A stretch of 64,000 nucleotides of DNA from Dipteronia dyeriana (taxonomy: Eukaryota > Streptophyta > Magnoliopsida > Sapindales > Sapindaceae): positions 58,070,597-58,134,596 of the forward strand of contig CM065303.1 of the NCBI GenBank assembly GCA_032871835.1. The letters are read 5' to 3'. Position 1 is the first letter of the stretch. Each line of letters starts with the position of its first letter. This document shows, piece after piece, positions 51,201 through 63,045 of the stretch. The translations under genes were made by a program, and so were the position numbers. The notes under the pieces were generated by a model, which did not search any database, was not told where the DNA came from, and saw only the letters and a list, made by a program, of their open reading frames with translations.

Positions 51201-53309
51201 ATGCTGATATTTTGGGAGCCATTCTACCCTGCATATCTGATAAAGAAGATAAAATCAGAGTGGTAAGACAATTTAAGTAGTCGTTATCTAATAATTTCAT
51301 AGAACTATTTGTTGTGCTTCTGAGCATCTTGGGAAATGAATTTCTCTCATTTGTTTGTTTGTGTATAAGGTTGCTCGTGAAACAAATGAAGAGCTTCGTG
51401 CAATCCAGGCTGATCCAGCAGAAGGATTTGATGTCGGGGCAATCCTCTCCATTGCTAGGAGGTGTAGTTTCTGTAACTTGGGAAAAAAGCTAGGTTTGAG
51501 ATTTTATTAGTAGTTTTCATTTGATAGGTATACATGATGCTTCTCTCTCTTTAAAGAGCTATTGGAAACTTTCTTACCTCTTACAGGGGTCCCTTATACA
51601 AGTTTTATGATTTTTAATTACAAAAGATAACTGTGTAATGATTACTAGTTCTTTCGACTGATCAGGCAACTATCTAGTGAATGGGAAGCCACTCGTATTG
51701 AAGCATTACACTGGATATCAACTCTTTTAAACAGACATCGGACTGAGGTAACTAAGCATCTGTGTGGAATCATGTGCAGATCTGATTGAATCCCATATTT
51801 TGCTGCATCCTTAAAAATATTGTTTGCATTGTGGACCTTTTTTAAGAGTTTAAGTACTTCAAACTCTTAATTAGCCTCTGTAGATTTTAGTAAATCCCAG
51901 TATGCCATTATCTTATTTTGTTTCCATTTGGGTGGTTGACTTCCATTTGCATGCTCCGTCTTTTTTCATTTCAGAACTTCTGAGATGTGTATAATTAAAA
52001 GTACACTTTGAGGTGATAATTGATATATAGATTCTATTAATGGTTCCTTAATATCACGGAAGATGATGGGATCTAAAAAAGATACAAGATTCATACCTTC
52101 TCTTCTGTTTTTATATTCACTTGTGTTACAGGGGAGGGTTATACCCCTGGTCTTTGTATTCCTGGTCTAAACAAATTGCCATCTTCTGGTGTTGAAATGA
52201 CTTGTGTTACGTTGGTAGCTTATTTAGAAGAAAAAGAATTTGTTCTTCCTTATCCTCCTTTATCATGTTCCTATGAAACAGATCTGGATGTAATTTTTTC
52301 TTTTAAAAATGTGCAAAATTAGAATCTTATAAACATTTATTACTACAATATGCTTGCCGATATATTGATGGAATCTCCTTCTTTAATCATTTATTCGATT
52401 GTACTCTTTGTTATGACACATGTACTAATCTTCTTACATGGTGTATTTCCTACATCGAACATTCTGTTGCAATGACAATTACTGAAATTTTAGCGTAACA
52501 TTTTCTTTCAGCTTTGCGGAATAGATAATATTATGCATGAAAAATTAGGAGAAAATGTAGTGCTGAACTTGTTATTTCCAGTAAGCAATGAAGCCATTGC
52601 TATTAGTTAAGGATGTGCTAGAAACCTGGCTGAATTTAGAAATCCGAAACTGGCTAGTTTTGTTCAGTTAGGGTATTTAGATGTTCTGTTTGGTTTTGGT
52701 TATGGTTTGAATGTCACAAAACCTTTATGCACTCAATTTAAATTATGTGTGGTAATTCAAAAAAAATAAACTGGTCACACCGGATTTAGTTCTGTTTTAT
52801 GTATTACTGATGTTAAGTCTATATTAGATGTAAGGCCATAAGATAGTATTTTGTATATCGTGTTAGTCATTATACAATGCATTAATTTAGTTTAACATTT
52901 TACTTACAATAGAATCACATATATACCTGAACTGAACTGACATTTGCACTTTAGTTGCTGTCAGTTTCTTGATATGTTTTCAGCATTGATTCTGCCCTAA
53001 CTGATAGTTTTTTTTTTTTTTCCGATTCATATATTTGTCAAAAATGATCTGTGAAGTGTGACCTGATGGCATTATGTTTCTGTTCTTGGCGGATTTGTTT
53101 TTATGTGGATTTCATTTTCTACTTCTGGGTATTAGCCTTGTTTTTATGTGGATAACATGTGATTTTTAGTTTTCTTCATGAAACAGGTCTTAGTTTTTCT
53201 GAATGACATATTTGACACCCTATTAAAAGCATTGTCTGATCCTTCCGATGAGGTAAATATGTTTTCTAGTAATTAATTGTTTTGCTTGGCATTGATTATT
53301 ATGGGACAT

Positions 53310-53355
<46 letters not shown>

Positions 53356-56300
53356 GTTTCATTGGTTGTTAACAGGGTTAGACCACTTATTTTTATGCAT
53401 CTCGTTTGGCATTATTATCTATCATATATAATTAAAATGAAAAAAGAAATTTGTAATTTTCTTCAGGTAGTGCTTCTGGTTCTTGAGGTTCATGCATGCA
53501 TCGCAAAAGATCTGCAACACTTTCGACAGCTTGTCGTTTTTCTAGTGTATAATTTCCGGATTGAAAATTCTCTCCTGGAGAAGTGAGTCTCTATCTTTCA
53601 TTTTTTTATTTTTTTTAGGGATGACAATGGTGCGGGTTCGGGGCGGGGTGACCTTTCCCACACCCCACCCCATTTATTTTTTGAAAACCCATCCCCTCAT
53701 AAACCCCAACCTTAGATGGAGCGGGTTGGGGCAGGGCGGGGTACAATGGGAGTGCTTTTCCCAACCCCACCAATTTACCCCATTTATACTTTTTTTATTT
53801 ATTAAAATTACAAATATATAACCATTGAATATGATAAAATATATAAAGTAGTAAATAATTCGATGAAACTATTAAAAAAATATCTCATAAACATAATTCT
53901 CACAAGTAAATTCAATCATTCTCAAACATAAACATAAAGTATGCAGTCAAAATGTTAGAAATTCGTAACGCTAATCATCTAATAGTTGCATCTATTTCTC
54001 TTGTTCTCTCTTCGTAATATCAACTTTATCCAGCATCTCCTCAAGATGTTGACACCCACTCACATGGTTCCTGCAACATTCCGAACCAAAAAAAAAAATG
54101 TATTCAATCTTTTTTGAATATCAATAACTTAATTTGATTTAATATGCATGATTTATTTTACTTCATTAAAATCTGGTTCTTCAAGACATGTTGAACGCTC
54201 AATTGTAGTAGAAGAACATGAAGCTAATCATAAGCTAAAAAACTTACTATATTTGAGGTTGAAACTTGAATGGTGAACTTTGAGTTGTTTGAGGAAAAAA
54301 GACTTAGAGTTGCAATTAGCGGCTAGGGTTTTTTTTAATAGTATTTTGTATTGTCACTTTATGTTAAATAATGGTGAATGTATTTATATATATTTCCTTT
54401 TTTTTAGATATAATTTTTCTTTGAAATTACATAGTTTAACTAAATATTATTTTAAGCGGGACGGGGCGGGGTGGGGAGTATAAAACCCATCCCCGCCCCA
54501 TACCCATTGCGGGTTAGACTATCTATCCCCATCCCCGCCTTATCTCCACTAAATTGAAACCCATCCCCACCCCAAAAATGCGGGTCCCCGCGGGTAATTT
54601 TGTCATTCCTAATTTTTTTTATTAAATGTCATAGGTTATCTGGCAAGTGGTATGATAGCTGATTTTCTATCTATTTACTGTGCTTTCTTTTGCAAAATAT
54701 TCTCTTTCCTCAGGCGTGGTGCTTTGATTATCCGCCGACTTTGTGTACTTTTAGATGCTGAAAGGGTCTACAGGGAACTCTCCATGATACTTGAAGGAGA
54801 AGCAGACATGGATTTTGCATGTACTATGGTTCAGGTTGTTCTTTATTTGAGAACTTAGATAAGGCAATGACCAAATTAAACTAATATTTATTGGGCATTA
54901 TTTATCTGATAGAGGAGGGGAATTTCAGAAGTGTTTGTAACTTTTGACATAAAACATGACCTATTTATGTATTTATCCTTCAATTCAAGCAATTGGTTTA
55001 TTATAACCTTTCTTTCTTGTTTCAGGCTTTGAATTTGATTTTACTCACCTCCTCTGAATTATCAGAGCTTCGAGATCTTTTAAAGCAATCATTAGTTAAA
55101 CCTGCTGGAAAAGACTTATTTGTTTCTTTGTATGCTTCATGGTGCCATTCACCCATGGCAATTATAAGTCTTTGCTTATTAGCGCAGGTAAGAATCTATA
55201 CGTTTACTATGGCTATCCCTTGCCCTCTGTGTAAATCACTTGCACATTTTCATGGTGATTTGTGCAATCATAATGACAATGTCTTATTCTTGTTTGGCAG
55301 ACTTATCAGCATGCAAGTACTGTGATCCAGTCACTGGTGGAGGAAGATATTAATGTCAAGTTTTTGGTCCAGCTGGATAAATTGATTCGCTTGCTGGAAA
55401 CTCCAATATTTGCTTATCTTAGATTGCAGGTGCGTAAGTTGAAGATAGTTCTTTTTTTTTTTCTCTTTGGAAATGAAATAGAACGTCACTGACTATTTGG
55501 TCTTACTACTGTCTTCTACATGTTTAGTATTTGCTTATTTCATGGGAGTCCAATTAGAGTTCTAGATAGAAAATTTGCCTGTTGCTTGCATGTGTGCAGA
55601 CACACAAGAACCTTCATATATATCATCTAAAGGTTTTTTGGAGGTTGTCTGATTTTCCTAATTGACTTGCCAAGATAGTTGTTATTATGTAGGCTTTGGG
55701 AACTCTTTGTGTGGAACTGTTTGACAATGTTGGCTTATAATAGAGGGAAATCCTCCCATGGGAAACTTCAGGAGCCGCGTCGTAGTAGATAGATGAGATA
55801 GTGTTGTAGATGACATGGTACTTTTTATCAAAGCCTGTTTCAATTTAATTAAGTTTTGCTGCCAAGGTACCTGCATTCCCAGTTTAAAGTGCGCTTGTGC
55901 CTTTATTGATTTTAGAAATGTTGTTAATCTTGAGTTGGAGATTGAGGTACCTGGCTATGGTTTTTTCGGCCTTTGTTGACATTATAGCTTTTTTTATTTT
56001 TTTTATTTTTTTATTTTTATCTCTAAGCATAGATTTCCTGCAGCACTTCAGTTCATATGATTTCATTAGGGCTGATGCAAATTGAATTGTATATTTATTT
56101 ATTGTACTTCTGGGAGGCTCAGATAAGAAAGAACAACAGAATCAATAGATTGAAGTACACCATTGATGGTTTAGGATTCTGACCTAAAAATAACTACATC
56201 AATTCTGTGATGGAAAAAAGCCTTTTTATTATCTTTTTGCAAGTCTATATCAATTTAAATTTGTAACTTCAATACCCAATCTTCCATTACTTTTAATCAT

Positions 56301-58202
56301 AGGATTGGAAAGAGCAAACAGGTTAAGACTAAATAGATGGTTGGATATTGGAGTAATAGATTTAGGTTGATTGATATAGGCCCACCTTTTCATTTTTGTA
56401 ATGGGTGTTCACTGTAATGGGGAAGCTCTTGAAATTGACAAGACATTTGTTTCCTTGTTTTCTTTTTGTAATGAAGCCCCTGTACATGGGTAATGTGGTT
56501 CATGCAGCCTATGTATTAATGTCTAGTCATTTATGTTATATGTGACTGTTTTTGTCATACAGTTTTGTGTAATTATTCAATGAATATTTGAACTGTTGCT
56601 CTCTGACTGTAGTGCTACTTGTTTTATTGTTGGTTCTGTGGAACATTGTTAATAATTGCTGCATATATGTGATGGTTAAGCTGTTGTTTGCTTCTTTCAT
56701 ATGTTATCTTCTCGGTTTAGGATATGTACTGAATAGCTAAGCCTTTTTGTAATATACAGCTTCTTGAACCTGGAAGATTTACATGGTTGTTGAAAGCCTT
56801 GTATGGTCTTCTGATGTTACTTCCGCAGGTATTTCTGGGCATTTTTCCTTGATATCTGTTTCTGTTACTATCAAATCTTGCCTTTTTTTCCTGGTTGAGG
56901 TATTTCAGTTTTTTTATTTATTTTTATTTATTTTTATTTTTTAATTTTGTCATTTTAATTTAAAATGCATGTTATATTGCTGGTTGTAGTCCTTACCTTC
57001 ATCGGTAACCTTGCACGTGATTCATTTATGCAGCAAAGTGCAGCCTTTAAGATACTGCGAACTCGTTTGAAGACTGTACCTCCATACTCCTTCAATAGTG
57101 AGCAATTCAATCGAACATCTTTGGGAAACCCATACTCTCAGATTCTACATAATGTCCCCAGTGGACCACAATTCATTGAAGATGGTGACATCAACTCAGA
57201 CATGAGTTCACATGGTGGGATTAATTTTGCTTCAAGGCTACAGCAGTTTGAGCAGATGCAGCGCCAGCATCGTATGCATGCCAAATCACTGGCACATTCA
57301 CGGAACAATTCTACTTCATTGTCAAAGGTTACTTATCTTCTCATTGATATTCTTACTCTTACTTTTGAGCTTAGTTATTTGTTTATTGACTATATTCTAG
57401 ATTAGTCCTAGTACCTTGCTAAGGTAGATGTGGAAGAAAAGAATGATAAGATCGAAATTGAGCACAATATTTTATGCAGCTTTGACTACTTAGGTTAAGT
57501 TTTTTCCTTCCTTTGGACAAGGTGGCAGGGAGGGGTTAGATGATTCCAAAGTTCTATAGTAAAAATGAACAAGCATAAAAAATGTTACTTAAGCTAGATA
57601 ATCTATACAGTCCTTGCAGAAGCTTGAGAGTACACGAGGGACTAGTAAGAAGAAATATAAAATAGTATGTTTTCCTCGGAATCTGGTTTGCGGTTGGCAA
57701 GCAATGAAGTTCATGTTGCCTGCTCATATTTGCATTGCATTTTTCTGGGCTTACTTTCTCTCTTGAATTATTTTGATTTCGGTTGATTTCATGACCTTCC
57801 ATGAGGTTTGACATATTTACTGTTGGATCCACCTAATTTAGAAAATAGGCAAAGATCTCTGTACTGGTGAGGTATCTCTGATAAATTTTATGAAACTTAA
57901 GAGGAGGTCTTTGACATTTTGTAGGGGAGTCTTATAACAATTTTCAGAATTATAAGCAGCAGTTTAGATTAGTATCAGAATCAGCAGGGAATCGCACTGG
58001 ATGTTATTGAAAAATTTATTGTAATTTCTGCTTTCCCATTTTTTCCATTTGTCTCTGATATGCACGGGATACACAATGGCACGTTGTGAATGTGCAGGAG
58101 GTACAAAGACCGCAAGAAGCGCAGCGGCCTTCTCCTCCATCAGACATAAGTAGGCCATCTTCGAGATCATCTAGGAAAGGCCCAGGGCAGTTACAAATCT
58201 AG
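48249..58202 (+). CDS. VAC14: VAC14: scaffold of the PI(3,5)P2-making FAB1/PIKfyve complex (20 exons, 725 aa)
   Basis: HEAT-repeat scaffold that holds the FAB1 lipid kinase and a FIG4-type phosphatase on endosome and vacuole membranes. Exons: 48249-48338, 48429-48542, 48639-48704, 49720-49809, 49893-50012, 50122-50150, 50282-50424, 50547-50641, 50907-50993, 51155-51262, 51370-51461, 51666-51747, 53187-53252, 53467-53582, 54714-54834, 55026-55187, 55301-55429, 56760-56828, 57034-57327, 58098-58202. All phases join, giving 2178 nt including the stop. The start [12 protein letters not shown] matches the family. Landmarks are [39 protein letters not shown], the C-terminal FIG4-binding region with [20 protein letters not shown], and the conserved tail RKGPGQLQI. 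Plant proteins are about 740 residues, so this is full length. Exon 6 is only 29 nt. Introns 3 and 14 carry a duplication and a hAT element. Confidence 0.95.
49237..49575. repeat. Imperfect tandem duplication of about 175 bp in VAC14 intron 3
   Basis: TTGTTTTAGGTGTAT begins each copy (about 49238 and 49418). Both continue with CATTCTTGGTCAAAC, TTAGGAAAGATAA, CACTGAGAAAGAGGG and TTCTCTATGTGGTCTA. Between the copies lies a short palindrome, AAACCGACATCGGTTT. Confidence 0.92.
53616..54611. mobile_element. 996-bp hAT-type element in VAC14 intron 14, with perfect 8-bp target-site duplications
   Basis: ATTTTTTT flanks it at 53608-53615 and 54612-54619. The ends are TAGGGATGACAATGG and, inverted, TAGGAATGACAAAAT. 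Subterminal zones are rich in GGGGCGGGG and CCCCACCCC words. No coding capacity is seen. Because the duplication lies in a T-run it is less informative than a complex sequence, but with both ends matching the call is good. Confidence 0.82.
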
Positions 58203-58898
58203 TGTACATTGCCGGCTTACACAGATCTCAGCAAGTATTCACAGCAACGGAGATCTGGTATAAATTGTAAAATTGTATATCTTAGTAGAGATTGTTTTGT
58301 TGAACTTAATGGAGGTTGGGATGGTGAAAATTGGGTTTTGAATCAAGGTAAGCTTGGGTTGTCCCTGAGCTAATTCTTTTTTCCTTTGTAATTGGTACAA
58401 CATGCCCATGTGGTTGTGTTATTTTTTATTGGGAACCATTATGGGCTAGAGGGAGATATATAATTTAGAAATGCAGTTTGTTTATTTATTTTTTTTCCCT
58501 CCGTTCATCTGTTACAGCAATTATATAAAATAAGGAATCGTTTTAATTCATGTACACATTGACCTTGGAAACATTATGCTTCTCATTTTGATTTGTTCAT
58601 TTTCCACCTTACCCTTTTTTTTATGTCTTCTATTTGGAGATTATTAGTCAATCATCTCTCTTTCTCTCTCAACCCTTAAATCTCCTTTAGAGAATCTTTG
58701 TTTCCTGGATAAATTATGTTATCATGTGGAGATGATATAGTTGTTCAGTAGAACAATTATGGACATTCATGTATATTTTTTAAAGCATCTCTGAAATTTT
58801 TCTTGGATGATTGAGAGTTGATTTTGAAAATAAACATGACTTTGAGAGGTTTATGGATGGCGTGGAATGTGTTCGAGGAATGCTTTTTGATAAGTATA
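58203..58898. other. VAC14 3' UTR and short intergenic DNA before the carboxypeptidase gene
   Basis: No gene is seen. The first 300 bases are likely 3' UTR of VAC14; the rest would be the SCPL50 promoter region. Confidence 0.5.
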
Positions 58899-58944
58899 TA
58901 CAAAATACAAAATACAAAATACAAAATACAAAATACAAAATACA
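58899..58944. repeat. (TACAAAA)6 tandem repeat in the SCPL50 promoter
   Basis: There are six full 7-base units and a partial seventh, about 160-205 bases upstream of the start codon. Confidence 0.95.
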
Positions 58945-59048
58945 TTGAGCATTTGAACTCCTCGTGCATGACAAATGTTTGTCATGTGTTATTATTATAT
59001 TCTCCAAAGCATCCAATAAAGCCGAACATTACTTGTCCACCACACATT

Positions 59049-59054
59049 TATATA
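59049..59054 (+). promoter_or_regulatory. Candidate TATA box of the carboxypeptidase gene
   Basis: TATATA (within CACATTTATATATC) lies 51-56 bases upstream of the ATG at 59105. A start of transcription about 30 bases downstream (about 59080) would exclude the in-frame ATG at 59072, which favours the 59105 start. Confidence 0.5.
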
Positions 59055-59104
59055 TCAATATTTGATCACCAATGACCAACCTTGTTTATGGTCGCACAAC
59101 TAAA

Positions 59105-60436
59105 ATGAAGTCAACTACTGCAGCTCCTTTCTTCCTTTTGAGCCTCCTCCTACGCATTTCAGCCTCATCTCCACCTCCTCTCCTCCCCAAAGAAGCCCTC
59201 CCCACCAGATCCGGTTACCTACCGGTCAATCCCGCCACCGGATCATCCATCTACTACACCTTGTATGAAGCACAGACCCCAACTACACCTCTCAACCAGA
59301 CCCCACTCGTCATTTGGCTTCAGGGTGGTCCTGGCTGCTCATCCATGATCGGTAACTTTCTTGAACTTGGCCCTTGGCGAGTTAAGCAACACCTTGGTGG
59401 TGTTAAAGTCGAACCCAATCCCGGTTCTTGGAACCGCATTTTTGGCCTCCTTTTTCTCGACAATCCAATTGGAACTGGTTTTAGTATTGCTGCTTCTGAT
59501 GAAGAAATACCAAGAGATCAATATTCCGTTGCCAAGCATCTTTTCACTGCGATCACGGGGTTTCTTGATTTAGATCCCATTTACAAAAATAGACCAATTT
59601 ATATTACAGGTGAGAGTTACGCTGGAAAATATGTTCCTGCAATAGGGTATTACATTTTGAAGAAAAACTTGTCAAAAAGAGTGAATTTGCAAGGAGTTGC
59701 TATAGGTAATGGATTGACAGACCCTGTAACACAAGTTGCCACTCATGCTGTCAATACTTACTATTCAGGTTTAGTCAATGAGAAGCAAAAGAGTGAACTG
59801 GAGAAGGCTCAATTGGAGGCAATCAAGTTGGTTAAAATGGGGAGCTGGAGTGAAGCAACAAATGCAAGAAGGGAAGTGTTGAAAATGTTGCAAACCATGA
59901 CAGGATTGGCCACTTTGTATGATTTTAGTAAAAGGGTGCCTTACCAGACTATTTTGGTGACAAAGCTATTAAGGATAGATGAGGTCAAAAGGGCATTAGG
60001 AGCAAATGAGAGCATAGTTTTTGATGAATGTAGTGATGTTGTTGGGGGTGCATTGGATGCAGATGTGATGAAGAGTGTGAAATACATGGTTGAATTCTTG
60101 GTGCAAAACACCAAGGTGTTGTTGTACCAGGGCCATTTTGATTTGAGAGATGGTGTGGTGTCAACTGAAGCTTGGATGAAGACTATGGAATGGCAAGGAA
60201 TTGATAAGTTTTTAATGGCTGAGAGGAAGGTTTGGCAAGTGAATGGAGTGCTTGCAGGGTATGTGCAAAAGTGGGCCAATTTGAGTCATGTTATTGTATT
60301 AGGTGCTGGTCATTTTGTGCCAACTGACCAACCACTCAATTCTCAGGCAATGATTGAAGATTGGGTTCTTGACAAGGGTTTGTTTACCAATGATCAAGAG
60401 GAAACCCTGCCATGCAGCCCACATTTCAAATTCTAA
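59105..60436 (+). CDS. SCPL50: Serine carboxypeptidase-like protein, SCPL50 type (single exon, 443 aa)
   Basis: Peptidase family S10. It removes C-terminal residues or, in some plant relatives, acts as an acyltransferase; secretory pathway or vacuole. The start at 59105 gives a clean signal peptide (MKSTTAAPFFLLSLLLRISA, residues 1-20); an in-frame ATG at 59072 would bury it behind 11 extra residues. Visible features are the oxyanion loop GGPGCSS (74-80), the nucleophile motif GESYAG (Ser171), the catalytic Asp in YQGHFD (Asp346) and His in GAGHF (His403). N-glycosylation sites are at N64, N188, N301 and N392. Length and the YQGHFDLRDGVVSTEAW segment fit the SCPL50/51 branch. The gene has no intron. 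It lies 0.9 kb downstream of VAC14 in the same orientation. All catalytic residues are present, so it is probably active; the substrate is unknown. Confidence 0.92.
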   Translation: MKSTTAAPFFLLSLLLRISASSPPPLLPKEALPTRSGYLPVNPATGSSIYYTLYEAQTPTTPLNQTPLVIWLQGGPGCSSMIGNFLELGPWRVKQHLGGVKVEPNPGSWNRIFGLLFLDNPIGTGFSIAASDEEIPRDQYSVAKHLFTAITGFLDLDPIYKNRPIYITGESYAGKYVPAIGYYILKKNLSKRVNLQGVAIGNGLTDPVTQVATHAVNTYYSGLVNEKQKSELEKAQLEAIKLVKMGSWSEATNARREVLKMLQTMTGLATLYDFSKRVPYQTILVTKLLRIDEVKRALGANESIVFDECSDVVGGALDADVMKSVKYMVEFLVQNTKVLLYQGHFDLRDGVVSTEAWMKTMEWQGIDKFLMAERKVWQVNGVLAGYVQKWANLSHVIVLGAGHFVPTDQPLNSQAMIEDWVLDKGLFTNDQEETLPCSPHFKF

Positions 60437-60462
60437 AACTTGTAATCTTTTCTATGTTCCTC

Positions 60463-60468
60463 AATAAA
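60463..60468 (+). terminator. Candidate polyadenylation signal of the carboxypeptidase gene
   Basis: AATAAA lies 27 bases after the stop codon. Confidence 0.5.
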
Positions 60469-61364
60469 TGCCACTCTGTTTTTTACTTACTTCCAAACCA
60501 TTTAGTGTCATAATTAGCAACTCTTTTATCATTGTTCTATTTGAGAACACAATTTAAACACCTTAAAGGCATTGGGAAAAAAAAAAAAAGAAGAAGGAAA
60601 AGATTGATTTATTCATCAACATTGGAAATGATTGTGCCTCGCTCTCCTTCCAGCTCCAATCTCTTAGTTAAAGAAGCCCATACCCATCTACAGCTGACTA
60701 GTTCTACACTTAAAAAAAAAAAAAAAAAAAAAAGAAGAAGACAATATTAGCCTTTAACAGAACAAAAAGTTATGGAACAAATAGAAAAAAAATTTGGTAA
60801 TTGGTGGCATGTCGAGGTGGATTTGTGAGAAAGAAATGATAAGTTGAGATACATTTATGAGTAGAATTTTATCTAATAAGAATATCATAAAGCTTTTAAG
60901 ATCTGTTCGGTAATGTTTTCAGTTTTTTTTTTTCATTTAAAAATGTAAAATTGATTTTCATATTTTTAGGGCACGTTACGTAAGTGATTTTCAGTTGCTG
61001 TTTTTTGAAAATAAAAATGAAAATGAAAACAGTATTTTTGGTTTCAGTTTCGAATTTTAAAAACGTATCTGGTAGCATATACTGAAAGTTGTATTTTGAA
61101 AATGAAAATGAAAAAAACTTGTCTGGTAGGTTAACCGAAAACTATCAAAAATTAAAATATCAAATTTGGCATTTTGTTTAAAATTATTACAACTATAAAC
61201 AAATTGATTAACCAATATAATTTTTGTATTATAATATTTAAATTAAACAAAACTAACACATCGAAAATTAATTAAAAAAACATATTAAAAAAATGAATTA
61301 ATCAAAACTAAACCCTTAAATTATAAATAAAATATATAATAAAAATATAACTATATATATTATG

Positions 61365-61409
<45 letters not shown>

Positions 61410-61569
61410 TGTAATCATATATTAAATATTATTACATATGTTATAAATTATATTATAATAATATATATAGTATATATCGATATATTTTATAATATATATA
61501 ATCATAATTATAAAATATTAGTATACTAATTATGTAAATATTATAATATATATATGTGTGTGTGTGTGT

Positions 61570-62628
61570 GGAATGGTGAGGATTGTCACTTTTTTTTTGT
61601 ATTGTGATAATGTCACCAGTTTAATAACTTAAGTTCAAAAGGCATCTATTATGGTGAACTGTCCAAAATGTCTTTAAAAGTTGTCTTTGTACTTCAATCA
61701 GCTTTTACTTTAAAATTTTCGAAGATTTTATTCTTTCATTTTTTTCATAGAGGTCTGTTTCACAGTCCTCCAATGGAGGTCAAACATCATAACATTATCA
61801 GTGGGGGTACGCAGACGCATTCGAGGGTCGAGCTCGCGGTTTGTATAAAAGCATCTGAAATATAAAAGAATCTAAAATATAAAAGCTCGGAGCTTCTTTA
61901 TAAAACCTCAGAGCTTTTATAAAAACTCGGATCGAGCTTTTAAAAGCTCGAAGCTTTTATACAAAAGCTCGACCTAAACTTTTATAAAAGCTTCGAGCTT
62001 TTATATAAAAGCTCGATCCGAGTATACAAAAGCTCGATCTGAGCTTTTATAAAAGCTCGAAGGTTTTATAAAAGCTCGAAGGTTTTAAAAAAGCTCGGAG
62101 CTTTTATAAAACTCGGATCGAGCTTTTATAAAGAAGCTCCGAGTATACAAAAGCTCGAAGGTTTTATAAAAGCTTGGAGCTTTTATAAAACTCGGATCGA
62201 GCTTTTATACAAAAGCTCGGATCAAGCTTTTGTATAAAAGCTCCGAAATTTTGTACAAAAGCTCGAAACTTCTTTATAAAAGTTTGATTACATGTCAAAA
62301 TCTCGAAAAACAAAAACTCGAATGCAAATAAAAGCTCGATTTCATCTTCCTCAACAATTTTCAACAAATACAAAATCCTAACCTAACCCATTTTCATTCC
62401 GTTCAACTCTCCAGATGACACTGGTTTATAAGTTCCGGCACCGTCACCGTGAAAATGAAGCTGTCGATTCACTTTTTGTCTCTTTACTTTTTCTCTCCTT
62501 CTTCACAACGACAATGATGGCATGAATATTTTCGTCTCCACACTTTATATGGTGCATTTTAAACATGATTTATTAATATGGTGATATTTCCACAAAAGCC
62601 CCCCTAAAATGTGCCATTAATTTTTTCA

Positions 62629-62636
<8 letters not shown>
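61570..62636. mobile_element. About 1.07-kb non-autonomous derivative of the left-edge DUF1985 MULE
   Basis: The right end (62528-62635) matches 1940-2030: GTGATATTTCCACAAAAGCC against GTGATATTTGCACAACACCC, then a GTGCCATTAATTTTT-like word. The left end (61571-61640), inverted, matches the same sequence: ATGTCACCAGTTTAATAAC against (inverted) ATATCACCAGTTTAGTAAT. Inside it keeps a relic of DUF1985 exon 1 (GAATCGACAGCTT on the minus strand near 62461-62473) and a TCGA-cored array, but no DUF1985 exon 2. It is flanked by TG/TA microsatellites on the left and a long (TA)n on the right. Confidence 0.7.
61840..62340. repeat. Second TCGA-cored minisatellite, unit about 18-22 bp, palindromic
   Basis: Units resemble AAAAGCTCGAAGCTTTTATA, alternating AGCTCGGAGCTTTT, AGCTCGATCCGAG and AGCTCGAAGG. 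Most units are near-palindromes around GCTCGA. The array sits where the intron minisatellite sits in the left-edge element, but the sequence outside the CTCGA core differs. Confidence 0.9.
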
Positions 62637-62699
<63 letters not shown>

Positions 62700-62702
<3 letters not shown>

Positions 62703-62776
62703 AGAGGGACACTTTGGTCATTTGAAAATCTTGTATATATGTAAGAGGGACACTTTGGTCATTTGAAAATCTTGTC
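62700..62776. repeat. 41-bp tandem duplication next to a (TA)n tract
   Basis: GTAAGAGGGACACTTTGGTC occurs at 62700 and 62741, each followed by ATTTGAAAATCTTGT. The (TA)n tract at 62635-62699 ends directly before it. Confidence 0.95.
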
Positions 62777-63045
62777 TCGTCTTATCCTAGCCATATCAAA
62801 TGCATAACAGTACAATTAATAGTTAAAAAAATGATTTTTTTATATGTAAAAAAAGTGAAAAACAAAATGAAAAACAAAACAAAAATAAGAAACAAGTATT
62901 TTATGATTTTCAAATCTTTCACTTTTAGCACTGATTTTTATTTTTTTTCGAAAATTAAATGAAAAACGGTTAACAAACGCGTTTTCGAAATCATTTTTAA
63001 AAAATAAAAACAAAAATCGATTGAAAAACAGCTACAAGACGGAAT

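Larger units (their letters stand above)
60960..63045. mobile_element. Family A long-terminus element, containing a nested MULE derivative
   Basis: The left end (60960-61165) has TTTGGTTTCAGTTTCGAATT and GTAGCATATACTGAAAG. The right end (62900-63045) has AAAACGGTTAACAAACGCG and AAAACAGCTACAAGACGG. The same two ends frame 7661-9530. The middle holds (AT)n-rich DNA and the element at 61570-62636. A further partial end occurs near 63330-63400 (GAAAACAGTATTTTCG). Confidence 0.45.

Noticed and set aside
59072..59104. Upstream in-frame ATG for the carboxypeptidase
   Set aside because: It would put 11 polar residues before the signal peptide and lies too close to the likely TATA box.
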